A DNA stretch of 64,000 bases. Source: Pseudomonas graminis (lineage in GTDB: Bacteria > Pseudomonadota > Gammaproteobacteria > Pseudomonadales > Pseudomonadaceae). A model generated the notes under the pieces. It searched no databases. It saw nothing but the letters and a program-made list of their open reading frames with translations, and was not told where the DNA came from. Position 1 is the first letter of the stretch; each line of letters opens with the position of its first letter. The DNA is taken from positions 62,001 to 126,000 of the forward strand of contig NZ_SOCR01000016.1 of assembly GCF_004364335.1 (NCBI RefSeq), written 5' to 3'. The translations under genes were made by a program, and so were the position numbers. Below are positions 1-8,512 of this stretch, piece after piece.

Positions 1-1
1 G

Positions 2-265
2 CCGGACATTTCACGCGGGCTGGTGGCGGAATACGCCTGGCTTGACCCGCTGAAAGTGGCTCAAGGGTATGGCTGCGAAATACTCGCGCTGAACTGGACG
101 CTGTGCACGCCAGAGCGCCTGAAGAAGGCCCAGAATCAGGGCCTGCATGTGTCGGTGTGGACAGTCAACGAGCCCGCGCTTATGCGCAGACTCGCCGACT
201 TCGGCGTTGACAGCCTGATTACAGACTTTCCCGGTTTGGCCAGCGCCACCCTTGGGAAGTACTGA
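2..265 (+). CDS. Glycerophosphodiester phosphodiesterase, C-terminal end (5' truncated by the window)
   Basis: This is the last 87 codons of a gene whose start lies before the window; the reading frame is already open at base 2. The visible residues include a WTVNEP segment and a VDSLITDFP segment near the end, which match the last strands of the GDPD TIM barrel. In this family, that part follows the acid-base residues and closes the pocket that hydrolyses glycerophosphodiesters to glycerol-3-phosphate and an alcohol. The catalytic His and Glu/Asp residues are upstream and cannot be checked. The gene converges on sthA with a 42-base gap, a neighbourhood also remembered from other pseudomonads. 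Confidence 0.8.
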   Translation, partial: PDISRGLVAEYAWLDPLKVAQGYGCEILALNWTLCTPERLKKAQNQGLHVSVWTVNEPALMRRLADFGVDSLITDFPGLASATLGKY

Positions 266-276
266 AATCGGTCTCC

Positions 277-301
277 CCGGCCGGCTCAGGCCACCGGCCG
301 G
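277..301. terminator. GC-rich hairpin between converging genes
   Basis: CCGGCCGG at 277-284 pairs with CCGGCCGG at 294-301 around a 9-base loop. It lies between the stop of the GDPD gene and the stop of sthA. There is no clear T tract on either side, so it is only a possible shared terminator. Confidence 0.35.
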
Positions 302-307
302 AGCCGC

Positions 308-1702
308 TCAAAAAAGCCGGTTGAGGCCGTCGTATGCCGCTACCCGATAGGCCTCGGCCATGGTCGGGTAGTTGAACGTGGTGTTGACGAAGTACTTGAT
401 GCTGTTCGCCTCACCCGGCTGGTTCATGATCGCCTGGCCGATGTGCACGATCTCCGATGCCTGGTCGCCGAAGCAGTGCACGCCGAGGATCTGCAGGGTT
501 TCCCGGTGAAACAGGATTTTCAGCATGCCCACCGGCTCGTTGGAAATCTGCGCGCGGGCCATGCTCTTGAAAAACGCCTTGCCCACTTCGTACGGCACTT
601 TGGCAATGGTCAGGTCATGCTCGTTCTGACCGATGGAGCTGATCTCGGGAATGGTGTAAATCCCCGTCGGCACGTCGTTGACGAAGCGCCATGCGCCGTT
701 GTCCACCGCGCTGCCCGACGCCGAACGACCCTGGTCATAGGCTGCGCTGGCCAGACTCGGCCAGCCGATCACGTCGCCTGCGCCATAAATGTTCGGCTGG
801 CTGGTGCGGTAGGCTTCGTCGACATCGATCTGCCCGCGTCCGTTGGCCTTGATGCCAACGTTCTCCAGACCCAGCTTGTCGGTGTTGCCGGTACGGCCGT
901 TACACCACAGCAAGGCGTCGGCCTTGACCTTCTTGCCGGACTTGAGGTGCAGGATCACCCCGTTGTCCAAGCCTTCCACGCGATCGTATTCCTCGTTGTG
1001 GCGAACCATCACGTTGTTGTTGCTGAAGTGATAGCTCAGGCCCTGGGAGATTTCCGAGTCGAGGAAGCTCAACAACTGGTCACGGTTGTCGATCAGTTCG
1101 ATCTCGACGCCCAGACCGCTGAAAATCGATGCGTATTCGCAGCCGATAACGCCTGCGCCGTAGATGATCAGTTTGCGCGGGGTGTGGCCCAGGCTGAGGA
1201 TGGTGTCGCTGTCGTAGATGCGCTTGTGGGAAAAGTCGATATCGGCCGGGCGATAAGGCCGCGAGCCAGTGGCGATGATGATCTGGTTGGCAACCAGTTT
1301 TTCCACGACGCCAGTGTTGCAGACCACGTCAATGCTGCGTTCGTCGGCGAAGCTGCCGGTGCCGAAGAACACGTCGACCCGGTTGCGCGCGTAGTAACCG
1401 GTGCGCGACGCCACTTGCTTGTTGATGACCTTCTCGGCGTTCTTCAGAACGTCCGGGAACGAAAACCAGCGTGGTTCACCGATGGCGCGGAACATCGGGT
1501 TGGTGTTGAACTGGATGATCTGCTTGACCGAGTGACGCAGGGCCTTCGACGGGATCGTGCCCAGGTGCGTGCAGTTGCCGCCGACCTGCCGACGGCTGTC
1601 GACCATTGCCACCTTACGCCCGGCCTTGGCAGCGTTCATCGCCGCGCCTTCACCCGCCGGGCCCGAACCCAGCACTACCACGTCGTAGTTGTAGACAGCC
1701 AT
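308..1702 (-). CDS. sthA: Soluble pyridine nucleotide transhydrogenase (Si-specific)
   Basis: The 464-residue product has the usual SthA length. It is a cytoplasmic FAD enzyme that moves hydride between NADPH and NAD+. The FAD-binding Rossmann motif GSGPAGEG is at residues 12-19, and a second dinucleotide motif (GAGVIGCEY) lies near residue 183. At residues 42-56 the segment GGNCTHLGTIPSKAL keeps one cysteine (44), but the second cysteine of the disulfide reductases is Thr49, which is typical of SthA and separates it from dihydrolipoamide dehydrogenase and glutathione reductase. A strong GAGGAG ribosome site 6-7 bases upstream supports the ATG at 1702. The gene stands alone between a converging GDPD gene and a large reverse-strand gene. 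Confidence 0.96.
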   Translation of the reverse strand: MAVYNYDVVVLGSGPAGEGAAMNAAKAGRKVAMVDSRRQVGGNCTHLGTIPSKALRHSVKQIIQFNTNPMFRAIGEPRWFSFPDVLKNAEKVINKQVASRTGYYARNRVDVFFGTGSFADERSIDVVCNTGVVEKLVANQIIIATGSRPYRPADIDFSHKRIYDSDTILSLGHTPRKLIIYGAGVIGCEYASIFSGLGVEIELIDNRDQLLSFLDSEISQGLSYHFSNNNVMVRHNEEYDRVEGLDNGVILHLKSGKKVKADALLWCNGRTGNTDKLGLENVGIKANGRGQIDVDEAYRTSQPNIYGAGDVIGWPSLASAAYDQGRSASGSAVDNGAWRFVNDVPTGIYTIPEISSIGQNEHDLTIAKVPYEVGKAFFKSMARAQISNEPVGMLKILFHRETLQILGVHCFGDQASEIVHIGQAIMNQPGEANSIKYFVNTTFNYPTMAEAYRVAAYDGLNRLF

Positions 1703-1989
1703 GCGTACTCCTCAGAACTGGCCGAGACACCACTCTGGTGTCTCTGGCTGAATCACGCCGCCGCGGGCGGCATGAAGGATCGAAACTCGCGGCGCAGTCT
1801 AGTCGCACCGAGGGCAAACGACCATTAACCCTTGGTCGTGCCCCTCGGCTGACTGCTCTGCGCTGGCGCAGGTCGAGTGCTGGAAACCTCACTCCCCTGC
1901 CCAATTGCTGCGGATGATAAATCCCTTGCGTGACGAATCCTAAAAAAATCGCACACTCAGGCATCTGTCTCTGCAAAGGCCCCGGCCAT

Positions 1990-4900
1990 TCACTCGGCCA
2001 GATGCAGAAACAGCCGCTGCGCCAGTTCCTTGCCGATAACGCTGCGATAAATACTCACCACTTCCTTGTTGTCCTTGGCCGCCTTGAGCATCGCCCTGTA
2101 ACCCAGCAGCCGCTGCTCCGGCAATTTAAGGTGCGCGGCGGTGAAGGCATCCGCCGCCGCGTCCTCGCTGGAGTAGTGAAAATGCGCCCACCACAGCAAC
2201 TGACCTTCTTTGTCGCGGATGGCATATTCCTGCACGAAGTCGTTGCGGCGAGCACCCGACATGTTTTTCCGCCCGTCATAACGGGCGATGTCCACCTCTC
2301 GCTGCCGGTCCAGGTAGCTGATGCGACTGGCCGTCGGCGGCTGTCGCTTGATCATCTCGATGCGCAACTGACGGCCCTGTTCACGGAGCCGGGCCTCCCC
2401 CGTCCGCAGCTCCGCCAGCACCGCCTCCAGCGCTTGAGCATTGCTCTGACCGGCGTGGGAATCGTCCTCATAAACCTGAAGCTTCTGCGCAATATCTCGA
2501 AGCTTGTCGGCCTTTTGCCCAAGAATATCTTCCATGTCCTCGGGCTCATTGGCGCGCCTCGATTGGCGTACGGCATTGGCGATGTCCGGCTCGACGCGCT
2601 CCAGCAGCGCCTGAGAGCGCCGGATGAGCTCGGCCATTGGCACAATGCTGTCACGACTGACCGGCCTGGGTCGCTGCGCCTCCAGCTCGACCCATTCGCC
2701 TTCGGCGTGCTGGTGATACGCGCCGATGACGCGGTCACCTGTGGCCGCCTTGACTTCGACCACCTCTCCCAGTGCAGGCTCCTCACCCTCGCGCAGACGA
2801 CCGATCAACGTGCGCTGGCCGCGGGTCTTGATCACGCGCTTGCGAACCTGCTTCACCCTGGGGACATACTCGACCGGCGTGTCTGCGGGCTCCTCGCTCT
2901 CGCGAATGAGGTCCGAAAGGCGGTGCTCGGCGCAATCGGAGATGGCAGACAGATCATCGAAGAAACGCTGGAAATGTTCGGTATTAATGGCTTCCGGCTC
3001 GCTATCGAAGGCAGCGAGTGCAACCATCGACGCGCGGTCGTACTGGCGCAACGAACTTTCCAGTACGCAGATCTGTTCGGAAATCGAATAATCGTGCGGC
3101 TTCTCCAGTTCGGCCTGGGAGGTCAGCGCCCCATGCAAGTCGTCGTCGTTGAGCAGGCGCTTGAAGCTCACCGCCTTATGGTCATCCATGATGGTTTCGG
3201 GCTTGAAGCACAACTCGAGGGACGACCACATGCGGCTGGCCCGCCAGTCGATCACGGCAAACATGCGGTTGTTATAGAACCCCAGCGCTTCAGTGCGCCA
3301 ATAGCCTTCACCGACTTTCGGAACCGCCCGCAGTCGTTGCCACAGGCCTTCCCTGACGAGGGACCACTTCACGCCGACCTCCTGCAGCACCAGCGACTTC
3401 TCGAACAGCGCCAGGTAAAGCCCGACGTTTTCGGCGATGACCAGGTTCGACAACGCACGCATGTGTACAAGGTCTTCCTTGGCCAGGGTCAGCATGTCAC
3501 TCAACAGCACACCCTCAAGCAGACAAATGCGCCGCGCAATGCCTTGCAGGTCCTGTGCATAGACCTTGTCGCTGGTGCGGTCGGCGGGCCTGAGTTGCTG
3601 GTCGAGCTGGTTTTTGCGGTCAATGATCCCGATCACTTCACGGATATCGGTCTCCAGCGCGGAAATAACCTCCTGATGCTGGCTAATGGGCAAGCTATCG
3701 AAGCGGTTGTCGTTTTCGACGATCCGGGCGTACAGCTCAGTCTGGCGCTGGATCAGCTCGGTCTTTTGCCCATTGACGAGCTTCAGTCGGGCAGCGTTTT
3801 CCAGGGCCATCTGCCGAGCGCTACGCTTCGGCCCACCGCCCTTGAGGCGCAGGGCAAGGTCCAGACGCCAGCGCGTGCCGTCATGAACAAGCCGAGGCCC
3901 CGCGCGGTCAAGGTGCTGCGGATCGATGATCAGCACCTCGTCGTCGTTGACCCTCACCCGATAAACCGCATCATCTACCTGCGCGTACCAGACCCCGTCT
4001 CGCTCATAGAGACCCTGGGTGCCAGGAGCGCTTGAAGGCTCAGGCAGCCCGGGCTTGGGGACGATTTCAAACGTCTGCAGCGCTGCCCTCTGACCCATGC
4101 TCAGCTTCAGATCCGGTCGCGACCAGGAGAATGCGAGCTGCGTAGCGAGCCTGTCCGGCGGGGGGGATACCCTGTTCGCAGTCTCGGGGGCAGTCGTCGG
4201 GGGCGCTGCGAGCAGTTCAGCCAGGTTCGGCCGGTCAATCTGCGGCACTTTACGAGGGCGTGGTGGCACACGACTGCCGATCACGTTATGCAACAGCAGC
4301 GTCGCCACGGTCAGCAACAGGTTGGCCGTCGATGCGGCCCCTTCGCCGGCGCGGGCGTCGCGGTCGGCAGACACCTGCGCTTGCGCCTCAGCCATCAGCT
4401 GCACCAGCCACAGCGCGGTACCGGCGGTCCCGGAGATGAAGGGCATGACCATGTCCAGCGCCAGCCAGCCGCCGCGCTTGAGCAACGTCCAGCGGCTTTC
4501 GGCATTGGAGGTGGACTGTCTGTCCGCCAGCTCGATCAGCGCCGACGCGTTGGCCTGATAAAGCGCCACCAACGGATCACCGATCACCTCGTCAACGGTG
4601 AGCTGGGCAGGCGCTGGGGTTTCCAGGGGCGCGAACTCCGAGCCTTGCCCGAAACGCAGAATATGCGGCTGGTCGAATCCACCATTGGCATACACCTGAC
4701 GGGCGCGATCGGTCATCCAGGTCAGTACTTCATCACTCAGTTCTCCGGGTTCGACGATGGCGGCACGCAAGGCCGCCATTGAGCTGAATTCGGTCAGCGA
4801 TTGCCGCGACAGCGGGCGATACAGCACCACCGGCCCCTTGGTCGGGTTCTGGTCACTGATGACGAACATGTTTGTCACGACATCAGCCGACGCCCCGCTG

Positions 4901-6552
4901 CTGGCACGAAATGCCAGCGGGCGCAGCGTGGTGTCACGCAACGCCATTGCCCGTTGCTCCCGAGGCAGCATGAGCGCGGCGACGAGGCCATACGCCGTGG
5001 CGCAGAAATGCGCAGCGCTGCGAATCTTCTGCTCCAATGCCTGAAGCGGCAATTGAACGCGCAGCTGATCGATGTAAAGCGCCTGACGCCGAACCGACTC
5101 ATGGGCATCGCTTATCAGAACCTGCTCCACCAACGCAGGGTAATGGCGCCCGATGTCCACCTTGCACACCAGTAATCTGAGGTAGTCGGCAGTGAACCAT
5201 TCGGGCATTGGCTTGCCGTCCCGGTGCACCACGTGCAACGCGCCGGCTGGCTGGCCCGAGAGATTCTCCAGCGCAAATTCGGCGACGCTCATGCGCATCG
5301 GTTCGACCGAGCCTGAGGTAATCACTTCACCTCCGTGTGGAATGGCCACGGCGATCACCTGGCTAATTACCACCTCCAGATCGGCGACCAACACGTCAGT
5401 GGCCTCTGGATGGTCGGCCAGCAGTGCTCGCTGCAGTTGCTGACCGGCGTAATCCAGCAGCGGCGGCAAGCCTTCGTTGAAGGTCTTGCCGCCGGACCTC
5501 GCCTGGGCGCCGGCCAGCGCTATCATCCGGCGGCTGAAATCCAGGCGGTCGGTCACACTGGCGTTGCGCAGCCACTGCGGAAGCTTGTCGGTGCTTTGCG
5601 AACCGGGAACGAAGGGCAGCAGAACCGTTGAGATGTCCGTGCTCGCGATCACGCGACGCTCCAGCTCGGCAAAATCCTGCGCGGTAGCGTGATCCATGCC
5701 GGCAAGGTCCCACAGTTGCCGCTCCAGCACCGCTGCGGACAAGGCATCGAATATGTCCTCTTCGGACTCTCGCAGCGTCCAGCTCGCAGGATCAGCCGCT
5801 GACTCGCCGGCGTTGAAGCTCGACAGGAGATCCGCCTGGGACGCGTGGCGGGTGATGACGCCCGGCGACTGCCAGCTGAAAAACACGTGCGACCCGCGCC
5901 ATACACCGGTCGCCACCAGCACGGGCAGCGCGACCTCCGGCAGTGACGCCTCAGGTCGATGATGGAGAATGCACGCACGAATGGCGTCGTCCGGCCAGGT
6001 TTTGTCAATTTGCAGCATGAAATCGCGCTGAGTCTTGTCGGCAAAACCTGCAATGGCGCGGAGAAATTCGCGCTCGTCTTCTTTCAGGGTCTGACTATTC
6101 GCCACAGCGTTGGAAAAGTGCTGCCTGAGCCCGTCGGACAGACGCGCCCAGGGGCTTCGCCCGCCTGCCACCGGCGCTCCCCAAAAGGCGACCAGCGCTT
6201 GTTGGAATACATCAGCCAGACCCAGCGCGACGGTGTCCACCAGAATGTTCAGCGTGTCGAAATCGACTGGCGCAGCCGGCGCACCGGAGACCTTGGGGTG
6301 CAGTACCAGCGCGTGGGCTGCTGACGTCCAGCGCGGGGTCTTTCCCGTGAGGAACGCCTGCTGCACGTTTCTGAGCAGGGTTTCGGCACGCTGCCCCTCG
6401 CCAGGGGTTGTGCGGGTGATGACGGCTGTCTGAGGATCGATGTGAAGGTCTGGAAAGTGCTGCTGCAGCGCGGTGCGCAGTTGAGCGAGGGCTACGTCGG
6501 CCAACGTTGGACGTCGGGAAAAAATTTCGATCAGGTCGATATTCAGGCTCAT
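1990..6552 (-). CDS. Giant dermonecrotic-toxin-like (DUF6543-type) protein
   Basis: This is a single intact reading frame of about 1520 residues, the largest gene here. The beginning (IFSRRPTLADVALAQLRTAL, then a segment with FPDLHIDPQTA) follows the start pattern I recall for pseudomonad proteins annotated as dermonecrotic toxin domain or DUF6543. Two hydrophobic stretches, near residues 690-725 and 740-760, could be membrane-inserting helices. The rest is mostly charged and helical, with a very basic patch near residues 1230-1260 and a long charged C-terminus. No signal peptide, RHS/YD repeat or recognisable catalytic triad is visible. The start is uncertain: the frame is open to 6690, and I chose the ATG at 6552 because the family-like sequence begins there, although its ribosome site is weak. 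No immunity, chaperone or secretion gene is adjacent, so a toxin role is only inferred from family resemblance. Confidence 0.65.
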   Translation of the reverse strand: MSLNIDLIEIFSRRPTLADVALAQLRTALQQHFPDLHIDPQTAVITRTTPGEGQRAETLLRNVQQAFLTGKTPRWTSAAHALVLHPKVSGAPAAPVDFDTLNILVDTVALGLADVFQQALVAFWGAPVAGGRSPWARLSDGLRQHFSNAVANSQTLKEDEREFLRAIAGFADKTQRDFMLQIDKTWPDDAIRACILHHRPEASLPEVALPVLVATGVWRGSHVFFSWQSPGVITRHASQADLLSSFNAGESAADPASWTLRESEEDIFDALSAAVLERQLWDLAGMDHATAQDFAELERRVIASTDISTVLLPFVPGSQSTDKLPQWLRNASVTDRLDFSRRMIALAGAQARSGGKTFNEGLPPLLDYAGQQLQRALLADHPEATDVLVADLEVVISQVIAVAIPHGGEVITSGSVEPMRMSVAEFALENLSGQPAGALHVVHRDGKPMPEWFTADYLRLLVCKVDIGRHYPALVEQVLISDAHESVRRQALYIDQLRVQLPLQALEQKIRSAAHFCATAYGLVAALMLPREQRAMALRDTTLRPLAFRASSGASADVVTNMFVISDQNPTKGPVVLYRPLSRQSLTEFSSMAALRAAIVEPGELSDEVLTWMTDRARQVYANGGFDQPHILRFGQGSEFAPLETPAPAQLTVDEVIGDPLVALYQANASALIELADRQSTSNAESRWTLLKRGGWLALDMVMPFISGTAGTALWLVQLMAEAQAQVSADRDARAGEGAASTANLLLTVATLLLHNVIGSRVPPRPRKVPQIDRPNLAELLAAPPTTAPETANRVSPPPDRLATQLAFSWSRPDLKLSMGQRAALQTFEIVPKPGLPEPSSAPGTQGLYERDGVWYAQVDDAVYRVRVNDDEVLIIDPQHLDRAGPRLVHDGTRWRLDLALRLKGGGPKRSARQMALENAARLKLVNGQKTELIQRQTELYARIVENDNRFDSLPISQHQEVISALETDIREVIGIIDRKNQLDQQLRPADRTSDKVYAQDLQGIARRICLLEGVLLSDMLTLAKEDLVHMRALSNLVIAENVGLYLALFEKSLVLQEVGVKWSLVREGLWQRLRAVPKVGEGYWRTEALGFYNNRMFAVIDWRASRMWSSLELCFKPETIMDDHKAVSFKRLLNDDDLHGALTSQAELEKPHDYSISEQICVLESSLRQYDRASMVALAAFDSEPEAINTEHFQRFFDDLSAISDCAEHRLSDLIRESEEPADTPVEYVPRVKQVRKRVIKTRGQRTLIGRLREGEEPALGEVVEVKAATGDRVIGAYHQHAEGEWVELEAQRPRPVSRDSIVPMAELIRRSQALLERVEPDIANAVRQSRRANEPEDMEDILGQKADKLRDIAQKLQVYEDDSHAGQSNAQALEAVLAELRTGEARLREQGRQLRIEMIKRQPPTASRISYLDRQREVDIARYDGRKNMSGARRNDFVQEYAIRDKEGQLLWWAHFHYSSEDAAADAFTAAHLKLPEQRLLGYRAMLKAAKDNKEVVSIYRSVIGKELAQRLFLHLAE

Positions 6553-6848
6553 ATGCCAGGTAACTCGTGCAGTGGGATGAGAAACACTCAACGACCCTTC
6601 GGGCATTGAGCGCATTTGCGGCGAGTTAAATCGGGAATGAGCCCATCGGTGGGATACATAGATATTGTTTTTAGCCGGGTGCAGCGGCAAGCCCGTGGTC
6701 GGTGCGCAGGGGTTCTCATTGCCAACCGCCAGCTTTACACATATCGTTACAAATCTGCGGTGCCCGAGGCCAAGCGCGGGCGCCGCAGCAGAGGACGCAT
6801 AAATACAACGGATCCCCCCAGCTAGACAGCTTAAGTGAGTAATTCCAG

Positions 6849-8141
6849 ATGGCCTCGAACACAGGCAAAGGCAAGGCGATCTTTCGCGTTGTCAGCGGCA
6901 ACTTCCTTGAAATGTTTGACTTCATGGTCTATGGCTTCTATGCCACAGCCATCGCCAAAACCTTCTTCCCTGCCGACAGTGAATTCGCATCGTTGATGCT
7001 GTCGCTGGCGACCTTTGGCGCCGGCTTCCTTATGCGCCCGTTGGGTGCAATCTTCCTCGGCGCCTACATTGACCATCACGGTCGGAAAAAAGGCCTGGTG
7101 ATTACGCTGGCGATGATGGCCATGGGTACGGTGCTGATTGCCTGCGTGCCGGGTTACGCGACCCTCGGCGTTGCCGCACCGATCCTGGTGTTGATTGGCC
7201 GCCTGCTGCAAGGCTTCTCGGCCGGCGTTGAGCTGGGCGGTGTCTCGGTTTATCTGGCAGAGATTTCCACGCCGGGCCGCAAGGGCTTCTTCGTCAGCTG
7301 GCAGTCGGCTAGCCAACAGGCGGCGGTGGTTTTCGCCGGCCTGCTGGGCGTTGGCCTGAACCACTGGCTGAGTCCGGAAGACATGGGTCAATGGGGCTGG
7401 CGTGTGCCGTTCCTGATTGGCTGCCTGATTGTTCCGGCGATCTTCGTGATCCGTCGCTCGCTGGAAGAAACCCCTGAGTTCGAAGCCCGCGCTCAACACC
7501 ACCGCCCGAGCCTGGGCGAAGTGGTCAAGTCGATCGGTCAGAACTTCGGTCTGGTCATCGCCGGCATGGCGCTGGTGGTCATGACCACCGTGTCGTTCTA
7601 CCTGATCACTGCCTACACCCCGACGTTCGGCAAAAACGAGCTGCACCTCTCTGACCTGGACAGCTTGCTGGTGACCGTCTGCGTCGGGATATCGAACTTC
7701 ATCTGGCTGCCGGTGATGGGCGCGCTGTCTGACCGGATCGGGCGCAAGCCCCTGCTGCTGGCGGCGACCATTCTGGCCATCATCACGGCGTACCCTGCCC
7801 TGTCCTGGCTGACCGCCAACCCGAGCTTCGGCAACCTGCTGATGGTCGAGCTGTGGTTGTCCTTCCTGTACGGCTCGTACAACGGCGCGATGGTGGTTTC
7901 CCTGACCGAAATCATGCCGGTCGAAGTGCGCACCACCGGCTTCTCCCTGGCCTACAGCCTGGCGACCGCGACGTTCGGCGGTTTCACGCCGGCGGCCTGT
8001 ACTTACCTGATTCACGTGCTGGACAACAAAGCGGCACCGGGCATCTGGCTGAGCGGCGCTGCGGTGCTGGGCCTGATCGCCACGCTGGTCCTGTTCCGCA
8101 AGGGTCAGACGCGGATTCAGGGTGTGACAGCGGTCGGCTGA
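6849..8141 (+). CDS. MFS transporter, citrate/tricarballylate:proton symporter type
   Basis: The 430-residue inner-membrane protein has twelve predicted helices and belongs to the metabolite:H+ symporter branch of the major facilitator family. The N-terminal NFLEMFDFMVYGFYA stretch, the loop 2-3 motif with DHHGRKKG and the equivalent SDRIGRKP loop in the second half are characteristic. The closest match I recognise is TcuC/CitA, which imports citrate or tricarballylate with protons. No tcuAB genes lie beside it, so the substrate is inferred from sequence resemblance only. The ribosome site is weak. A strong Rho-independent terminator follows about 40 bases after the stop, so the gene is probably monocistronic. 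Confidence 0.82.
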   Translation: MASNTGKGKAIFRVVSGNFLEMFDFMVYGFYATAIAKTFFPADSEFASLMLSLATFGAGFLMRPLGAIFLGAYIDHHGRKKGLVITLAMMAMGTVLIACVPGYATLGVAAPILVLIGRLLQGFSAGVELGGVSVYLAEISTPGRKGFFVSWQSASQQAAVVFAGLLGVGLNHWLSPEDMGQWGWRVPFLIGCLIVPAIFVIRRSLEETPEFEARAQHHRPSLGEVVKSIGQNFGLVIAGMALVVMTTVSFYLITAYTPTFGKNELHLSDLDSLLVTVCVGISNFIWLPVMGALSDRIGRKPLLLAATILAIITAYPALSWLTANPSFGNLLMVELWLSFLYGSYNGAMVVSLTEIMPVEVRTTGFSLAYSLATATFGGFTPAACTYLIHVLDNKAAPGIWLSGAAVLGLIATLVLFRKGQTRIQGVTAVG

Positions 8142-8180
8142 TCGCCGAGAGCAGCTAGCTCCAAGCTGCAAGTAAAAACG

Positions 8181-8211
8181 AAAACGCCCCGACTGGTTCG
8201 GGGCGTTTTTG
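8181..8211 (+). terminator. Rho-independent terminator of the MFS gene
   Basis: The stem AAAACGCCCCGA (8181-8192) pairs with TCGGGGCGTTTT (8198-8209) around a 5-base loop, and a T run follows. It is an exact inverted copy (29 bases) of the terminator at 8418-8446 that closes the gap gene from the other side. Confidence 0.9.
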
Positions 8212-8236
8212 TTTCGGCAGGGCTTCGACGCCAACT

Positions 8237-8325
8237 GTAGGAGCACGCTTGCCCGCGATGGCGGTGGGTCAGTCAACGTATCCAGCGGCTGACACGCACC
8301 GATCGCGGGCAAGCGCGCTCCTACA
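8237..8325. repeat. Inverted REP pair between two terminators
   Basis: A REP beginning GTAGGAGCACGCTTGCCCGC is followed about 40 bases later by its inverted partner ending GCGGGCAAGCGCGCTCCTAC. Together with the two flanking terminators this explains most of the 371-base gene-free stretch 8142-8512. The piece 8326-8417 shows no further feature. Confidence 0.85.
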
Positions 8326-8417
8326 GGTAATCGGTGTTGAATCCGGAAGCCGCGTCAGGTCAGGACCTGCAGGATCATCCCCCATGGCCCGGTCTTACGC
8401 CTGGCACAGCGCCCAAC

Positions 8418-8449
8418 AAAAACGCCCCGAACCAGTCGGGGCGTTTCTT
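8418..8449 (-). terminator. Rho-independent terminator of gap
   Basis: Read on the reverse strand this gives ACGCCCCGACTGGTTCGGGG followed by CGTTTTTGTT, a strong stem with a T run just downstream of the gap stop. Its sequence is the same as the MFS terminator at 8182-8210, in inverted orientation. Confidence 0.88.
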
Positions 8450-8512
8450 TTTGCGTCGCGGTTCAGCTTGCAGCGTGCGGCTTACCGCTTGGCGCTTACC
8501 GCTGCTTTCAAC

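Noticed and set aside
1930..4035. Open frame of 701 codons on the plus strand over the toxin-like gene
   Set aside because: It has the shadow composition of antisense frames in GC-rich DNA and no recognisable domain or start signal.
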